DNA of 64,000 nucleotides. It comes from Cercis canadensis. Its lineage: Eukaryota > Streptophyta > Magnoliopsida > Fabales > Fabaceae. The notes beneath the pieces were generated by a model. It did no database searches and was not told the DNA's origin. It was given only the letters and a program-made list of their open reading frames with translations. The stretch covers positions 47,320 through 111,319 of the forward strand of contig QAOA01000660.1 in assembly GCA_003255065.1 (NCBI GenBank). Reading direction: 5' to 3'. Below are positions 1-11,554 of this stretch, in pieces (positions within the stretch are counted from its first letter, which is position 1; each line of letters begins with the position of its first letter). A program made the position numbers and the translations under genes.

Positions 1-201
1 TTTTATAGGTGTCCATTTGTGTCTTAAATCGATTCATGGTGACTCCATCATTTTCTATAATAATTTTTCTAAATTTTCACATTTTCTTCTCACTATAAAT
101 AACATTTTTTTTCTCTTTAACAATATATATTTTTTTTAATGTTTTGATGTTTCGCCACCCCACGTCACTGAGTGCACCCCTCTTAAAGAGACGTTGCGAC
201 A
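1..201 (-). mobile_element. End of an LTR-like element, TGTCRCAACG family (cut by window edge)
   Basis: Read on the minus strand the segment begins TGTCGCAACGTC at 201 and runs out of the window. The same start occurs at 9827 and 17188 (plus) and at 45889 (minus), and the text 'gtgtctta...gtggtgactccatca' also recurs near 43600 and 45750. I infer the 5' end of a solo LTR or LTR derivative. The other end lies outside the window. Confidence 0.6.
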
Positions 202-909
202 TCCATTATAAAGACCTTAGAACTTGTAGAAATAATTTTTCTAATCAACAATTTGGACTCAAATTACTACTTTGTTTGAATTTCAAGCTTCATAAAGGCT
301 TTACTTTTTCTTGCTCTTTGTGTCTAGTTGAAAAGTTTCAATAAGCGCGGGAAAGAATTTAATCAGAAATAAAATTTTCATTAATGTGTAGTATGAAAAT
401 GCATATGACAAGAAATGCATAGATTCCTATGAAAAATTTAAGATTCTATTCAAGAAATCCCACATACACAACCAGAAAATTTTGAGAATAGTATTGGGTG
501 GCATTGAAGATAGGCAGCCACTTGTAGATGCCACCAAAGCATGGGTTTGTTCTAAAACCTCATTCTCATAAATATCTTATCACTCCATGTTCTTAAACAC
601 GTCACTCTTTGTACAACCAGGCAAGTATCAAGGTGCTAAGGAGGAAACACATGTTACTCCTCCTATCCTATCTTGGTTTTCCAGAATAAGAGATTATAGT
701 ACTGCATAAATTCTATAGAGTCGCATTTGACTTTAGAGTTGAACTAAAAAATTGTAAGAATCCTAGTTTGGGACAAATTGACCTTTGATGGTATAAATCA
801 AGAATGGTTTCTATGTTTGCAATCAATGATGCTATGGTACAGTGTGCACAATCCTCTGAGTATTGATCATGTTGTCATTAAGTACATCAAAGAGGTTTGG
901 GATTTCATA
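202..909. repeat. Duplicated block R1
   Basis: This 0.7-kb block is nearly repeated at 2359-3057 (R2), and its last 0.2 kb again at 45890-46102. In both R1 and R2 the block starts straight after a 'gttgcgaca/attgcaaca' LTR-like end. Short reading frames (for example around 778-975) exist but carry stops relative to one another and I recognise no protein. R1 stops where the CACTA terminus at 910 begins, whereas R2 continues for about 150 bp. Confidence 0.6.
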
Positions 910-1296
910 CACTACAAAAAAATAAGGGATTTTCTCATGGACAAAGTCCATGAGAAATGGAGGAAAAGTCTGTGATAAACACTATTCTCAAGGAATTTCT
1001 CACAAACTTCAAGGCAAGAGAAAAACAAGCATGACAAATGATTTTTCTCACAGATTAAGTAGTCTATGAGAAATTTCTCACAGTTTCTCACTGATAAGCA
1101 TTTGCTACGCGTGAGAGGATCTCATGCATAAGTCGTAGATGTTCTCATGGATTGTGTGTATGAGAAATTTCTCACAGACATATATTCGAGAGAAATGGCT
1201 TGATAATTTTTTTTTTGGTCTCAAATGACTATTTATTTTCTCTAAACATTTAATCAAAATATTAATCAAAATGAAATGAAATATAATAAAATTTAA

Positions 1297-1824
1297 TTAC
1301 AATAAAAAAAAAAGTAAAAATACAATACAAAGCCCTAAGCACAACTTCTCGTCGTCTGCCCCCAATTCCTCAACTGCATCATCGTGATTGTCAGCAGGGG
1401 CCTGTGGGGCCGAACCAGATGCTACACATTGGCATTGTTGCAGTAGGTCGCCCAATATAGATGTGAGCGCCTCCATGTATATGCCAATGGCATCCAGTGC
1501 CTCGACCACTAGGTGGAGGTGATCCACTGTCTTCTGCAAGTTTACCATCTGGGACATCATCCCTGACATCTGAGCATTCAACTGCTGGAAGGGCTGGGTA
1601 GGCTGTGAACGGGCGGACTCCAATACACCGGCCTCAGAGTCCATGCCATAAACCCGGCCTTTCTTATTCTTTCCGCCAACGACATAGAGCCATAGCCCAG
1701 CGTTGTCAATAGAAAAGAAAGAGGACTGGGCTTGGCTCTCAGACCGGTGCCTCTCAAACTCATTTTGTATAGATAAAATAATTAGGTTAGTAGAAAATAC
1801 ATACATATAAACCCTAACTGACAT
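1297..1824 (-). pseudogene. TNPA-like (plant transposase Ptta/En/Spm) C-terminal part
   Basis: The minus-strand reading contains 'GGKNKKGRVYGM', the 'GGkkKGRvYGlGs' motif that marks the C-terminal part of Ptta/En/Spm-type CACTA proteins, followed by a glutamine- and leucine-rich stretch (about residues 75-120) likely to form a coiled coil. The N-terminal part of the open frame (about residues 1-40) reads like intron. In the family this protein is the accessory DNA-binding product acting on subterminal repeats; that role is from family knowledge. The matching copy at 46535-47046 is frameshifted. Probably one exon of a broken gene whose upstream exon lies at 2011-2323. Confidence 0.65.
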
Positions 1825-2010
1825 AAAGACTAAAGAACGATTTTAATACTTACATAAGTGGATTGAGCCCATTGATGGACCCAGTCCTTAGTGGAGCTAT
1901 GTTGGAGGTGACGAAAGACCTCCAGTGAGTTGGGCTCTCTTCCTTACTTCTTTGTCTACAAAAAACTTCAACTGTTAGTGAACATAAATTGACATAACTT
2001 TTAAACATAT

Positions 2011-2323
2011 CTAAACTTTTACAACATTATTAAATAAAATACTTACCAACTTTTGTTCGTTTTCGGAGATGGTGATTGAGTTGCCCTTGTGAAAGGCCTC
2101 CCTTTGGTCCAAGAAATGGTTCTTCTTGTCCCTCTTAGAGACAACCTTGTATTGAGCAGAGGCCCATTTAGCTCTGAGGGCCTCAAGAACAGAAGGTAAC
2201 AACCTTTCACCCCTCATCTTTTAGATCCTGATGTCTTAAAAACAGGTGCAAAGGTTGTCATGAAAGCACTTTGAGAACCAAATCTTATGAATCTGACTCT
2301 CATGCTGGGGGTCCCAAACACAT
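2011..2323 (-). pseudogene. TNPA-like upstream exon (SEFK..KNR..GSI..EH region)
   Basis: The minus strand encodes 'LRAKWASAQYKVVSKRDKKN' and then 'GNSITISENEQKL', matching the Ptta pattern of a WxSxEFK stretch, an RNKKNR stretch and a GSIsisEHkrkl stretch. Upstream, on another frame, an intron-like acceptor 'ctaatgcag' near 2323 is followed by 'CVWDPQHESQIHKIW', the WdPqHd..IrkiW element also present in the complete CACTA near 19950. Frames differ between these pieces, so the exon is frameshifted. Same strand and element as 1297-1824. Confidence 0.6.
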
Positions 2324-2358
2324 TTCCTCTGCATTAGAAAACATAGGACATTGCAACA

Positions 2359-3057
2359 TCCATTATGAAGACCCTAGAACTTGTAGAAATAATTTTCATA
2401 ATAAAAAATTTGGACTTAAATTACTACTTTGTTTGAGCTTCCGCTTCATAAAGGCTTTACTTTTTCTTCCTCTTTGTGTCTAGTTGAAAAGTTTCAATAA
2501 GCGTGGGGAAAGAATTTAATCAGAAATAAAATTTTCATTAATGTGTACTATGAAAATGCATATGACAAGAGATGCATAGATTCGAATGAAAAAGTTAAGA
2601 CTCTATTCAAGAAAGCCCATGTAGACAACCAAACAATTCTGAAAATAGTATTGGGTGGCATTGAAGATCGACAACAACTTGTAGATGCCACCAAAACAAG
2701 GGTTTGTTCTAAAATCTCATTCTCATAAATATCTAATCACTCCAAGTTCTAAAACATTTCACTCTTTGTACAACCAGACAAGTATCAAGGTGCTAAAGAG
2801 GAAACGTGTGTTACTCCTTATATCTTATCTTGGTCTTCTAGAATAAGAGATTATAGTACTGGATAAATTCTATAGAGTCACATTTGACTTTAGAGTTGAA
2901 CTACAAAATTGTAAGAATCCAAGTTTTTGACAATTTGACCTTCGATGTTATGAATCAAGAATGGTTTATGTGTTTGCAATCAATGATGACATGGTGTGCA
3001 CAATCCTCTGAGTATTGATCATGTAGTCATTAAGTACATCAGAAAGGTCTAGGATTT
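2359..3057. repeat. Duplicated block R2
   Basis: Second copy of the R1 block (202-909), differing by scattered substitutions and small indels. It begins after 'ggacattgcaaca', a decayed version of the LTR-like end that precedes R1. Beyond 3057 it continues into sequence that R1 lacks. An open stretch at 2543-2728 is interrupted in R1, so I do not call a gene. Confidence 0.6.
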
Positions 3058-3281
3058 CAAATGTGAAACCATTATTGTGGCCTTGGATCCACAAGCTAGT
3101 GTGTCCTCAAAAAATGCACTCCACATGATGAGGATTTTGGGCAATTTGGTCTTCCCTTTCTTTTGAGAAAGACGAAGCCTTATGGGTAGAGGAGACTTGG
3201 AGGCTTGAGCTGATTATTGATGAGATTGATCCTTCAATTCTGTAATGGGTAAAAACATTAACTGTACCTCACATACCAATA

Positions 3282-3288
<7 letters not shown>
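3058..3288. other. No gene seen
   Basis: Continuation of the R2 block and unique-looking AT-rich DNA. Short open frames only, none with a recognisable motif. Confidence 0.5.

Positions 3289-3316
<28 letters not shown>
3289..3316. repeat. (TA)n microsatellite
   Basis: An uninterrupted TA dinucleotide run of about 14 units. Confidence 0.95.
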
Positions 3317-3321
<5 letters not shown>

Positions 3322-3533
3322 AAATGAGAGTAAATTACTCCAACCTTTCTTGCATTTAGATGATATTACACCTATCTCCCTTCTATTTTGAAAACCTACA
3401 CCCACCTCATATTTTGAAAACACACTATATATAAATCCAAACACTAATAGAACTATTAACCCATTAGTTGATCAACAATCAAATGAAAAAATAAAGTGTA
3501 AAACCCTAAACCTTAATGGAACCTAAAAAATTT

Positions 3534-3835
3534 TGGTCCAAATTCAAGCTTAGAGGTCTCAAAATCTGATCTCTATTGTTCATATTGAAGAGCTGAATGT
3601 TAGGAATCTCCTCACAAAATTGAAGTTAGATCCAACGGTGAAAGACTCCAGATCCCTAGTTGGATAAATAGAAACAAAAACAATAAGGTTTTAGGCATTG
3701 ATAGCAGGTCCAGATTAATGGATTTGAGAATGGGATGTCCACCATTTAGATTGAAGAGCTATGTCTTGGAAACCTCCTCACCAAATTTTAGCTGGATCCA
3801 ACAGTGAACTTATCTGAATCTCCCTATTATCTAAA
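3534..3835. repeat. Relic of the foldback-MITE arm family, two units
   Basis: Two units (about 3584-3660 and 3752-3830) share the order 'ttgaagagct', 'cctcctcac', 'gatccaac', 'gtgaa'. The same order occurs in the arms of the foldback MITE at 10406-10955. No terminal repeats or target duplications were found here. Confidence 0.4.
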
Positions 3836-6125
3836 TTTCAAAGTTATAAAAGTTACTGTTTTCTTTCACCCTATTACTATATATATTTTCACTTAAAATT
3901 TTTTTTATTCTCTTTATTATTCAACCAAAATTATATTTTGAATTAAAACTGAATTTATGAGTTATAATAAAGTATCTTATAGCGCCATCTGCAATGCACA
4001 TGCCAATAATGCTAGTCATATAGAAAACCATGATAAGAGAGTGCAGATTTTGATACCTATTTTTCTTTTTTCGTGCAACTTGGTTATGTGTATGCATGAT
4101 ATGATCGGGCAATTTGATTTGTGGCTCAAACCCAAAAGTGATTCCTTATCTTGCACAGAGAGCAACCGTTTACCAATCCCAACCTCAGTTTTCTGCTTAC
4201 ACTAAATTGGAAACTAATTACAGCTAAACTTACTTTGTAGAAAGGGCTTAGAGGCAATTTTTATTGTAAGTTCAATAGTACCACGATGCCTAAAATTAGT
4301 CTCAAGTAGTAGAGAGAAAGAATTATATACCAAATAGTGTGTTGGCATGGCATTGATAAAGAGAAAAAACAAAATGCCAACCACAAGTTCCATCTAGGGT
4401 GATTTAGTTCATTTTCAACTATTTAATTTAGAAGAGTTGCCAAAAGTCATAACAAAAATTACTTGAGTTTCAAAATACTATGGAATAAGTAAGTGAATTC
4501 CATCTGTTAATTTTATCCAAGTCTTATTTTTGAACATAAACATTTTCCCCACCAGATATTCTCTACAACTACTATATTACTTTCAACTTAAGTTGGGTCC
4601 TAATTAGTAATAACTTTCTTCATGTTCATAGTTTCACTAATCTTCTCAAGAAAACCTATTAGATGAGTTTATATGTGTAAGACTAAGGAAAAGGAAGATT
4701 CTTATATAAGAGTCACATGAGGTGGAATTAATGCTTGTCTTATATTACCATATCATTGCCATATAAATTAATTTTATGGGTGATTTCGTGAAGAATCAAT
4801 TCAATTCAAAAGTTTTAGTTGTTAAGTGAAAGCATAGTAATTATTTTATATCTAACATGCCTTGCATGAGAAAGCCTTTTAGGCTTCAAACATGGACAAA
4901 GCACAAAGGTCCACCTTATACCATGTGGCCTGTGCTAAATTTTTTAGTTTAATTGAGAAAGTGAGGGAAACCATGATTGATCTCTTAACCAATTGGTTAA
5001 AGAGGCTACAATACTCTGTTTAGAGTTGATTCAACCCAAAAGTTTAAGCCGTTAGGTGAAGACCCAATCAAAATCTTATATGTAACAAATTTTAGGTAGC
5101 AGACAAGCGTCCACCTTAATAGTTTCTTCTTTCTTTAAATCTTCTCTTTCAAGAAAAATCTACCAACTCAAGTTAGTGACACTCACTAATGATGACATTT
5201 TAAGTAGATACTTCACTGGTTTGAAAGGAACAATTAGGCACAAGGATCCTTTCATTTTTATTCAACAACACATGGTGTTGCCTGAAAAGTGGACAAAGAA
5301 ATAGATACATTCACTTTAAAAGAAAAAGATTTAGACAGAGCGGCCCATGTCAAATATAGCCATATACAGAGTCATATGAATAAATTTTTTGCTTTGGGCC
5401 ATGTATCAAATGTAGCTATAAAAGAAATCATGGAGAAAATGACCCGCAACTTGGCTTCACTATAATTTCAAAATTGCCACCACATTTCCATTTTGCATTT
5501 CCATATTTCAAAAATTTGTGAAGAAAACACTTGAAACATCCTTTTTGTGTTTCTATATTTGAGCCAAATTTAAGAAATATTTTAAACAAAACATTTTCAT
5601 TAAACCCAAGCAAACACATTTTCAGGCCTATTTCTATTTCCACTAAAAATGGAAATAGGAAATGGCCAAAGCAAATAGACCCTAATGATTTATGAGCTCT
5701 GTTTCTATTGTTCCCTTGAGTGGGGAGGTTGCTTCTGCCGTAAAGTGCTCTACACCTTTTGCAGAAGTTACACTAGAGTTGTCTGCACTTTGACTTTTCA
5801 TTACATTCTTAATGCCCTTGTAATTTACAAATTTGGTGGGTACTTTTTGGGGACTTTCTTCGAAATAGTGGTGCCTAGATCGTTAAGAGTGAGTAAGAGG
5901 AGGATAGAGCAGCGATAGCTAGTAGGATAAAGGGATTTCATATTCTAAGGCTTTTAAAAAGAGAACAACAAGTGGGAAAGAGAGAAAGCACACAATCTTT
6001 CGAAATTATATTATGATTTTAGGTTTATCTTCTCCTCGCATTATCACCTATATTATGCTTTGTCTAAGAGAAGATGTTGAATATATTAACAACCACACAT
6101 AATTAAAGCAAGGCATGTAATTGCG
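3836..6125. other. Non-coding region with dispersed repeat pieces
   Basis: No open frame with codon-like structure was found. Two pieces, about 4804-4935 and 5026-5130, share the pattern 'cccaaaagtttaa..cgttaggtgaa..cccaat..ttatat.taaca' with 22556-22770; this is a dispersed repeat of uncertain class. The remainder is AT-rich intergenic DNA. Confidence 0.5.
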
Positions 6126-6128
6126 AGT

Positions 6129-6480
6129 CTCTACAAGAAAATATGTATTTTCCAATGAAACAAAATTATGTTGGAATTTTTGAACGATAATTCCAACAGT
6201 TACCATTTTTTGAAAATTCCAACTAACTCATCAGAATTACCTTTGGAATTTGAAAATGGGAAAGAGGGAAATTCTTTTTTAAATTCCAACAGAATATACT
6301 GTTGGAAAATAACAACCCTAAAATGCACTATTTTACTAAAGGGTATTTATTTTATTTTATTTTTAACTAATTCCAACTATTCTAACGGAATATTCTGTTG
6401 GAATTAGTTGAAGGCAATCCGCACCGTCTCACTAACTAGAAAACAATTTTTTTTTGAATTTCATGGTAGGTCCAATGATA
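6129..6480 (+). repeat. CACTA 5' terminal and subterminal repeats
   Basis: Terminal repeat followed by repeated 'aattccaac' and 'gttggaatt' motifs in both orientations. In this superfamily such arrays bind the TNPA-type protein; that role is family knowledge. The homologous array of the second element is at 26765-26960. Confidence 0.75.
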
Positions 6481-6506
6481 AATTCCCTATGAATTACTAT
6501 TGGAAT

Positions 6507-6716
6507 TTTTCCAACAAATGCCCATTCGGTCTTCCCCTTCCCTCTTCCCATTTTCCCCATTTTCTTTCTCTTCCTTCACTAAGAGCTCCATTATTTCTTC
6601 CCCTTTACTTGCAATACTTGAAGCGAGGCTGTGGGAGGCAGTTTCCAGTGACTCCAATGGCAAGCGCGGCATATGAGAGTGGTGAAGAATTGCAAGGCTT
6701 GCTTTTATTCCTTTAG
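6507..6716 (+). other. CACTA leader region with short ORF
   Basis: A pyrimidine-rich stretch (6520-6600) is followed by 'gctgtgggaggcagtttcc' and a 19-codon ATG frame, 6657-6716. The region is conserved at 27040-27231 in the second CACTA element, where the frame starts at a nearby ATG and ends in the same way (..LQG.. then TAG). I read it as the transcribed 5' leader of the element; whether the short frame is translated is unknown. Confidence 0.45.
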
Positions 6717-6898
6717 GGAGGTGCCCTATCCGAAATCAACTATCTCTCTCTACACTTATATTTTAGTTCTTGTGTTAATTACTTTATTTTAATTAGTAGA
6801 TTGAAGTTATAATAGTATGCAGAAGTAGTGATAATGTATAAACACAAAAGGGATGAATGATTGATGCATGATCGTTTAGGTTAGGGCTTAGCTTGATC

Positions 6899-7380
6899 CG
6901 AAAATGGGATGGGGAAATTGATAATGTGTGGATTTTATTTGTAAAATTTGTTTTGGGCTTTTGATGTATGGGTTATTCGTTGTTGTTTTATGATTTTCAG
7001 GTATTTTTTACATAGATTATGGAAATTTTCTACTGTAAGGGTAATTATGTCTGAAAATGGGATACAAAAATTTATAATATCTAGATTTTATTTTGTTAAA
7101 TTTGTTTAAATTTGTTTATGGCTTTCGATGTATGTGTTGTTTGTGGTTGTTTTATGATTTTTAGGTGTTTTTTGGTTGGATTATGGAATGTATCAATTGT
7201 AAGGGTAATTTTGTCTGAAAGTGTGATAGGAAAATTAATAATGTCTGAATTTTATTTTGTTAAATTTGTTTAGAACTTTTGATTTATTGGCTGTTTGTGA
7301 TTGTTTTATGATGTTTAGGTATTTTTTGTATGGATTATAGAATTACTGTAAGGGTAATTATGTCTTAAAATGGGATAGGG
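6899..7380 (+). repeat. Three tandem ~160-bp units in the CACTA 5' intron region
   Basis: Units begin near 6899, 7053 and 7220. Each contains 'gaaaatgggat', 'ttttgttaaatttgttta', 'cttttgatgtatgg', 'gttttatgatttttaggt' and 'ctgtaagggtaatt'. The second CACTA element has one full unit and the start of another (27416-27622), and its captured gene starts inside the partial unit. Probably intronic. Confidence 0.65.
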
Positions 7381-7930
7381 TAATTATAGAATTTATCAAT
7401 TTTATGTTGTGCTCTTGTATAAAATATGTATATTTTTAATATTTATGTATACTTGGTATAATTTTTAGACATGGACTTGTTGGACTTTGAGTTGTATGTG
7501 TAGTTAAAATCATTTGTCCTTCGTGGATTAAATGGAATAATGACTATACTCTTAGATAAGATAGCTTATTTAACTTAGAAACTTATCTAAGAGTTAACTG
7601 AGTAGACTTACCTCTTAGATAGTCCCCAATTTTGGGACTTATTCTTGGAGAAGTGTATTCACTAAATTAGGCATGCAAGTTTATTTTGTAACTTATTTAT
7701 TAAAATTTCACATCATCTCTTTGTGTTTCTCTGGGTGCATATTTATTTGGTGTATTTGGATAACCATAGGGAGGTGTTATTGAAATTTTATTAAACTAGC
7801 TACTTGTATAAGCTTGTTTTTGTGTAAAGCACTCTCTAAGATTGGGATAGAAGCCAAACCCTTTTAGCTTTAAGTTAAGAGCAATGCGTAAAAAATTAAT
7901 TAATCCAGTCATATTTCAGTGTTTGAATAG

Positions 7931-9826
7931 ATGGAGATACATGAGCATCATCATTGGATGTACAATAGGAAAAATGCTTAAGGGAATAAGTTATAAGATG
8001 AATTCATATGGAGTGTTGAGGGATTTATTGTAGCTGCTAGTGAATTGGAGGTGTTTAAACGGGAAGGGATGTTTAGGTGTCCATACTTAAAATATAAGTG
8101 CTTGAGATTTCATGATCCGGATGAAGTAAGGTAACATTTATATAGAAAAGGTTTTCAACCAAATTATTATTATTGGCATAATCATGAGGAGACCTCACTA
8201 CCAATTCTTGAAAGAGGTTATGAAGCTAATATATTTTTCAATGATTTGAATTCATATGAATGAATGGTTATTGATGCTGGGGACCCTAGTTTCTATCCTG
8301 ACCCTGAACCAGACGAACCTAATACCAATTCCTTGAAGTTTTATGAGATGCTATATAATGCACAGACTCCCTTGTGGGATGGATGTGAGAGTCACTATGT
8401 ATTATCAATTGAGGTTAGACTATTGAGCATTAAGTCTGATTAGAATATGCCTTAGGCATGTACTAATGAGATAATCACATTAATAAAGGAGGTTTTACCA
8501 ATGGGTCATCGAATGTGTGATAATTTTTATCAGACTAAGAAATTAATATCTTAACTTGGGTGTGGCTATAAGAAAATAGATTATTGTCCATCTGGATGTA
8601 TATTGTATTATAGTGATGGTGGAACAGATAGAGAATGTAGATTTTTTGGTAAAACTTGTTTTGAGGATAGAGGAAGTATAAATAGCTGGAAAAAGGAGAT
8701 CCTAAAGAAACAGATGTTGTATTTACCGATTATTCCCTAATTATAGAGATTATTTGCCTCTAATGCAACTGCAAAATATATGAGAGGACATCATGAAAAT
8801 CGACGTGAAGAATGAGTGTTGTCACACCCTTTAAATGGGGAAGCGTTGAAGCATTTCAATCGAACACACCTTGAGTTTCCATCAAAACCAGGAAATGTGA
8901 GATTTGGTCTGTGTTTTGAGGGTTTTAGTCCTTTCAATATGAACTTTGGTGTCTAATCTTGTTGGCCTATAATATTGACCCCATACAATCTTCCTCCTAG
9001 AATTTGTATGAAGAGAGAAAACATGTTCCTAACAATAATAATTCATGGCTCACATAATCCAAAAAGCAAGATAGATGTGTACCTATAGCCTTTGATTGAT
9101 TATCTGAAACTGTTATGGGATGAATGTATGCAAACGTATGACATTTATAAGAAATAAAACTTCTGTTTGAAGGTTGCTTTAATGTGGACTATTAATGACT
9201 TTCCTACTTATGACATGTTTTCAAGTTGGCCAAAAACAGTTTGTTTGGGTTGTCCAGTTTACATGAAAGGTTCAAAAGCATTTTATGTTAAAAATGGTCG
9301 AAAGACTTGTTACTTTGATTGTTATTAGCAGTTCTTGCCCATCGATCATCCATTTCATAAGAATAAGAAGAACTTCTTGAAAGTTACCATTGAAATGGGT
9401 CACCTGCCTATGTGATACTCAGGAGTTAAATTATTTGAACAAGTCTTTCAATTTTCCAAGATAACTGATACTGGAGGAAGGTATCCCTTACCTGTCTCTA
9501 GTGAGAGTCATAATTGGATTAAATGTAGTATCTTTTGGGACTTGCTGTATTGGTGTGATCTATTGAACCTACACAATGTGGATGTCATGTATACGGAGAG
9601 TAATGTGTTTAAAAATGTTTACAACACAATCATAGATATTAAAGATAAGACCAAGGATAATGTAAAGGCAATGATGGATCTCAGTTTGTATTGTAGATGA
9701 AATGCCTTTGAGTTGGAAGACTGGGGTAATGGAAAATTTGTCAAACCAAAGGCACAATACACTTTCATTATGGATAAAAAGAGAGCAATAAGTGAATGGG
9801 TATAGGACTTGAAGCTTCCATATGGA
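7931..9826 (+). pseudogene. TNP2-like CACTA transposase, N-terminal and first catalytic part
   Basis: Stop-interrupted frames first give a transposase-associated domain ('HHWMYNR', 'FRCPYLKYKC', 'HDPDEVR', 'HLYRKGFQPNYYYW'), about 7931-8200. Then, from about 8750, comes the core of the Transposase_21 family: 'GFSPFNM', 'WPIILTPYNLPP', 'VYL.PLIDYLKLLWDE', 'ALMWTINDFPTYDMFSSW', 'KNGRKTCYFDC..FLP.DHPF'. In the family this is the transposase that cuts at the CACTA ends. Numerous stops and frame changes show decay. The reading breaks at 9826 at 'LKLPYG', where a 3.7-kb insertion begins, and resumes at 13504. Confidence 0.85.
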
Positions 9827-10405
9827 TGTCACAACGTACCCGAAGGTCGCTACGACTTGGATGGCAAATGTAAAGAAAAAAAAATAGTTTTAGAAAGAAA
9901 ACTTGGAGTCGCTACCAATTGTATTAAAAAAATTGGGAACAATTTGAAAACCTATTTTTTTTATAAAAAAAATAATAATAATAATGGTCTGCGAACCAAA
10001 GAGGGTTCAAGAGTCTGTTTATGTGTGGAGAAGGTGTTAGGCACCCTACAGCATCCGTCTAAAGACAATTACCCTAAATTAGTTGTGCGAATAGAATATG
10101 GCCAACAATGTACATTTTATTTACCCCAGAATAATGAATTATTACAAGAATATCTGATGAAAATAAAAATAAAGAAATTAAATGTGCAATGCATGAATTA
10201 TCTAACGAGACCTAAATCCTTCCACCCCTTCATCGCATGAAGCAACCGTCCAGGGTGGCGCTACTTTCACTTAGAACGGATAGAGAAAGGCATCCCATAT
10301 GGGAATGACTCGCCCTATCCTCCCATGATAAGTGAAAGGGCATATGGATACTACACAGCACAAGTGTTATTTTTTATATACAGTGCAAATGCATAATTTT
10401 AAATA

Positions 10406-10955
10406 GGCTTGATTGCAATTTTGGTCCCCCTATTTTAACCACTTGAACGTTTTGGTCCCCCTTCTTTAAAAATGAACTATTGAGTGTCTCTATATTTATA
10501 AAATGTACAAGTTTAGTCAATTTATCTTTAAGTCAAAATTCTTAGGTTTATTTCAAGGTGTAAAGTTCTCTGATTCATAATTCCACCGTTCAGATTGAAG
10601 GGCTACATCTTGTGAACCTTCTCACTAAATTTGAGCTCGATCTAATGGTGAAACTCAGCCCAAAATACCAAAACCATAAGTTTTCATCCAACCAAAAAAT
10701 TAGACTTATTCACCATTAGATCAAGCTGAAATTTAATGAAAAGATTCACAAGACGTAGCTCTTCAATCTGAACGGTGGAATTATGAATCAAAGAACTTTA
10801 TACCTTGAAATAAACTTAAGAATTTTGACTTAAAAATAAATGGACTAAACTTGCACATTTTATGAATATAGAGGGACTCAATAGTTCATTTTTAAAGAAG
10901 GAGGACCAAAATGTTCAAGTGGTTAAAATAGGGGAACCAAAATTATAATTAAGCC
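10406..10955. mobile_element. Mutator-like foldback MITE with 9-bp target duplication
   Basis: The left arm starts GGCTTGATTGCAATTTTGG and the right arm ends CCAAAATTATAATTAAGCC. The arms stay complementary for about 240 bp each, down to 'tctaatggtgaa' near 10650 and 'ttcaccattaga' near 10710, leaving a loop of about 55 bp. A perfect 9-bp duplication TTTTAAATA flanks the element (10397-10405, 10956-10964). Long inverted arms and a 9-bp duplication are diagnostic of Mutator-like elements. No coding capacity. Confidence 0.88.
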
Positions 10956-11016
10956 TTTTAAATATTACAACACTTGTCTCAAAATCTAGATACTAAGAAA
11001 TCTTAATTTACATAAA

Positions 11017-11039
11017 ATATATATATATATATATATATA
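11017..11039. repeat. (TA)n microsatellite
   Basis: TA dinucleotide run inside the LTR-type insertion. A poly-A stretch follows at 11299-11361. Confidence 0.9.
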
Positions 11040-11554
11040 AAAGAGATAAATAAAACAAAATTCTTGCTCCAAGCTTGTGGCTAGGTATCTTTCAGTTGAG
11101 CCTTCCGATTTGCTCATACTCGTAATTACCATGAGTTGTATCCAATGATGCTCATGAGTACATCAAAACATAGGTTAGGCAAGACTTAAAATAAATCTAC
11201 CTAAGTGGCCTATACATTTAATCTCCACATGCCTCAAAAGGAATAACACAAAATTAACCAAAAAAAAAACAAACAAACCCTAAACAATCCTCAGAATAAA
11301 AAAAAAAAAAAAAAAAAAAAATAACACAAAAAAAAAACAAAAAAAAAAAAAAAAAAAAAAAGATTCATTGCACATAAGAATGACAGCTAAAGACATAAGC
11401 AAAAAACACCAAGAAAAGAAGTATAATACACCAGGACAGCCAACCAACATGCCCAAAACCACCATCCTTATCAAGAGAAAAAATCGAGAAAAGTCCAAAC
11501 AATTCACATATTCATCAGTCATTTTAAACAGTTGTGCTCGAGCCAAAACTGAGA

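Larger units (their letters stand above)
910..2337 (-). mobile_element. CACTA (En/Spm) fragment, reverse orientation
   Basis: The plus strand at 910 reads CACTACAAAAAAATAAGGG, a typical CACTA terminal repeat. It is followed by repeated short units of the type 'gagaaatttctcacag' up to about 1200 (subterminal repeats) and then minus-strand TNPA-like coding sequence. The order shows the 3' end of the element at 910. The opposite terminus is not found; the fragment ends in an intron-like acceptor near 2323 followed by the R2 block. A close copy lies at 46103-47505. Confidence 0.7.

Noticed and set aside
2543..2728. 61-codon open frame in block R2 as a gene
   Set aside because: The corresponding frame in R1 has a stop and the product is unrecognised. 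Conservation is explained by recent duplication.
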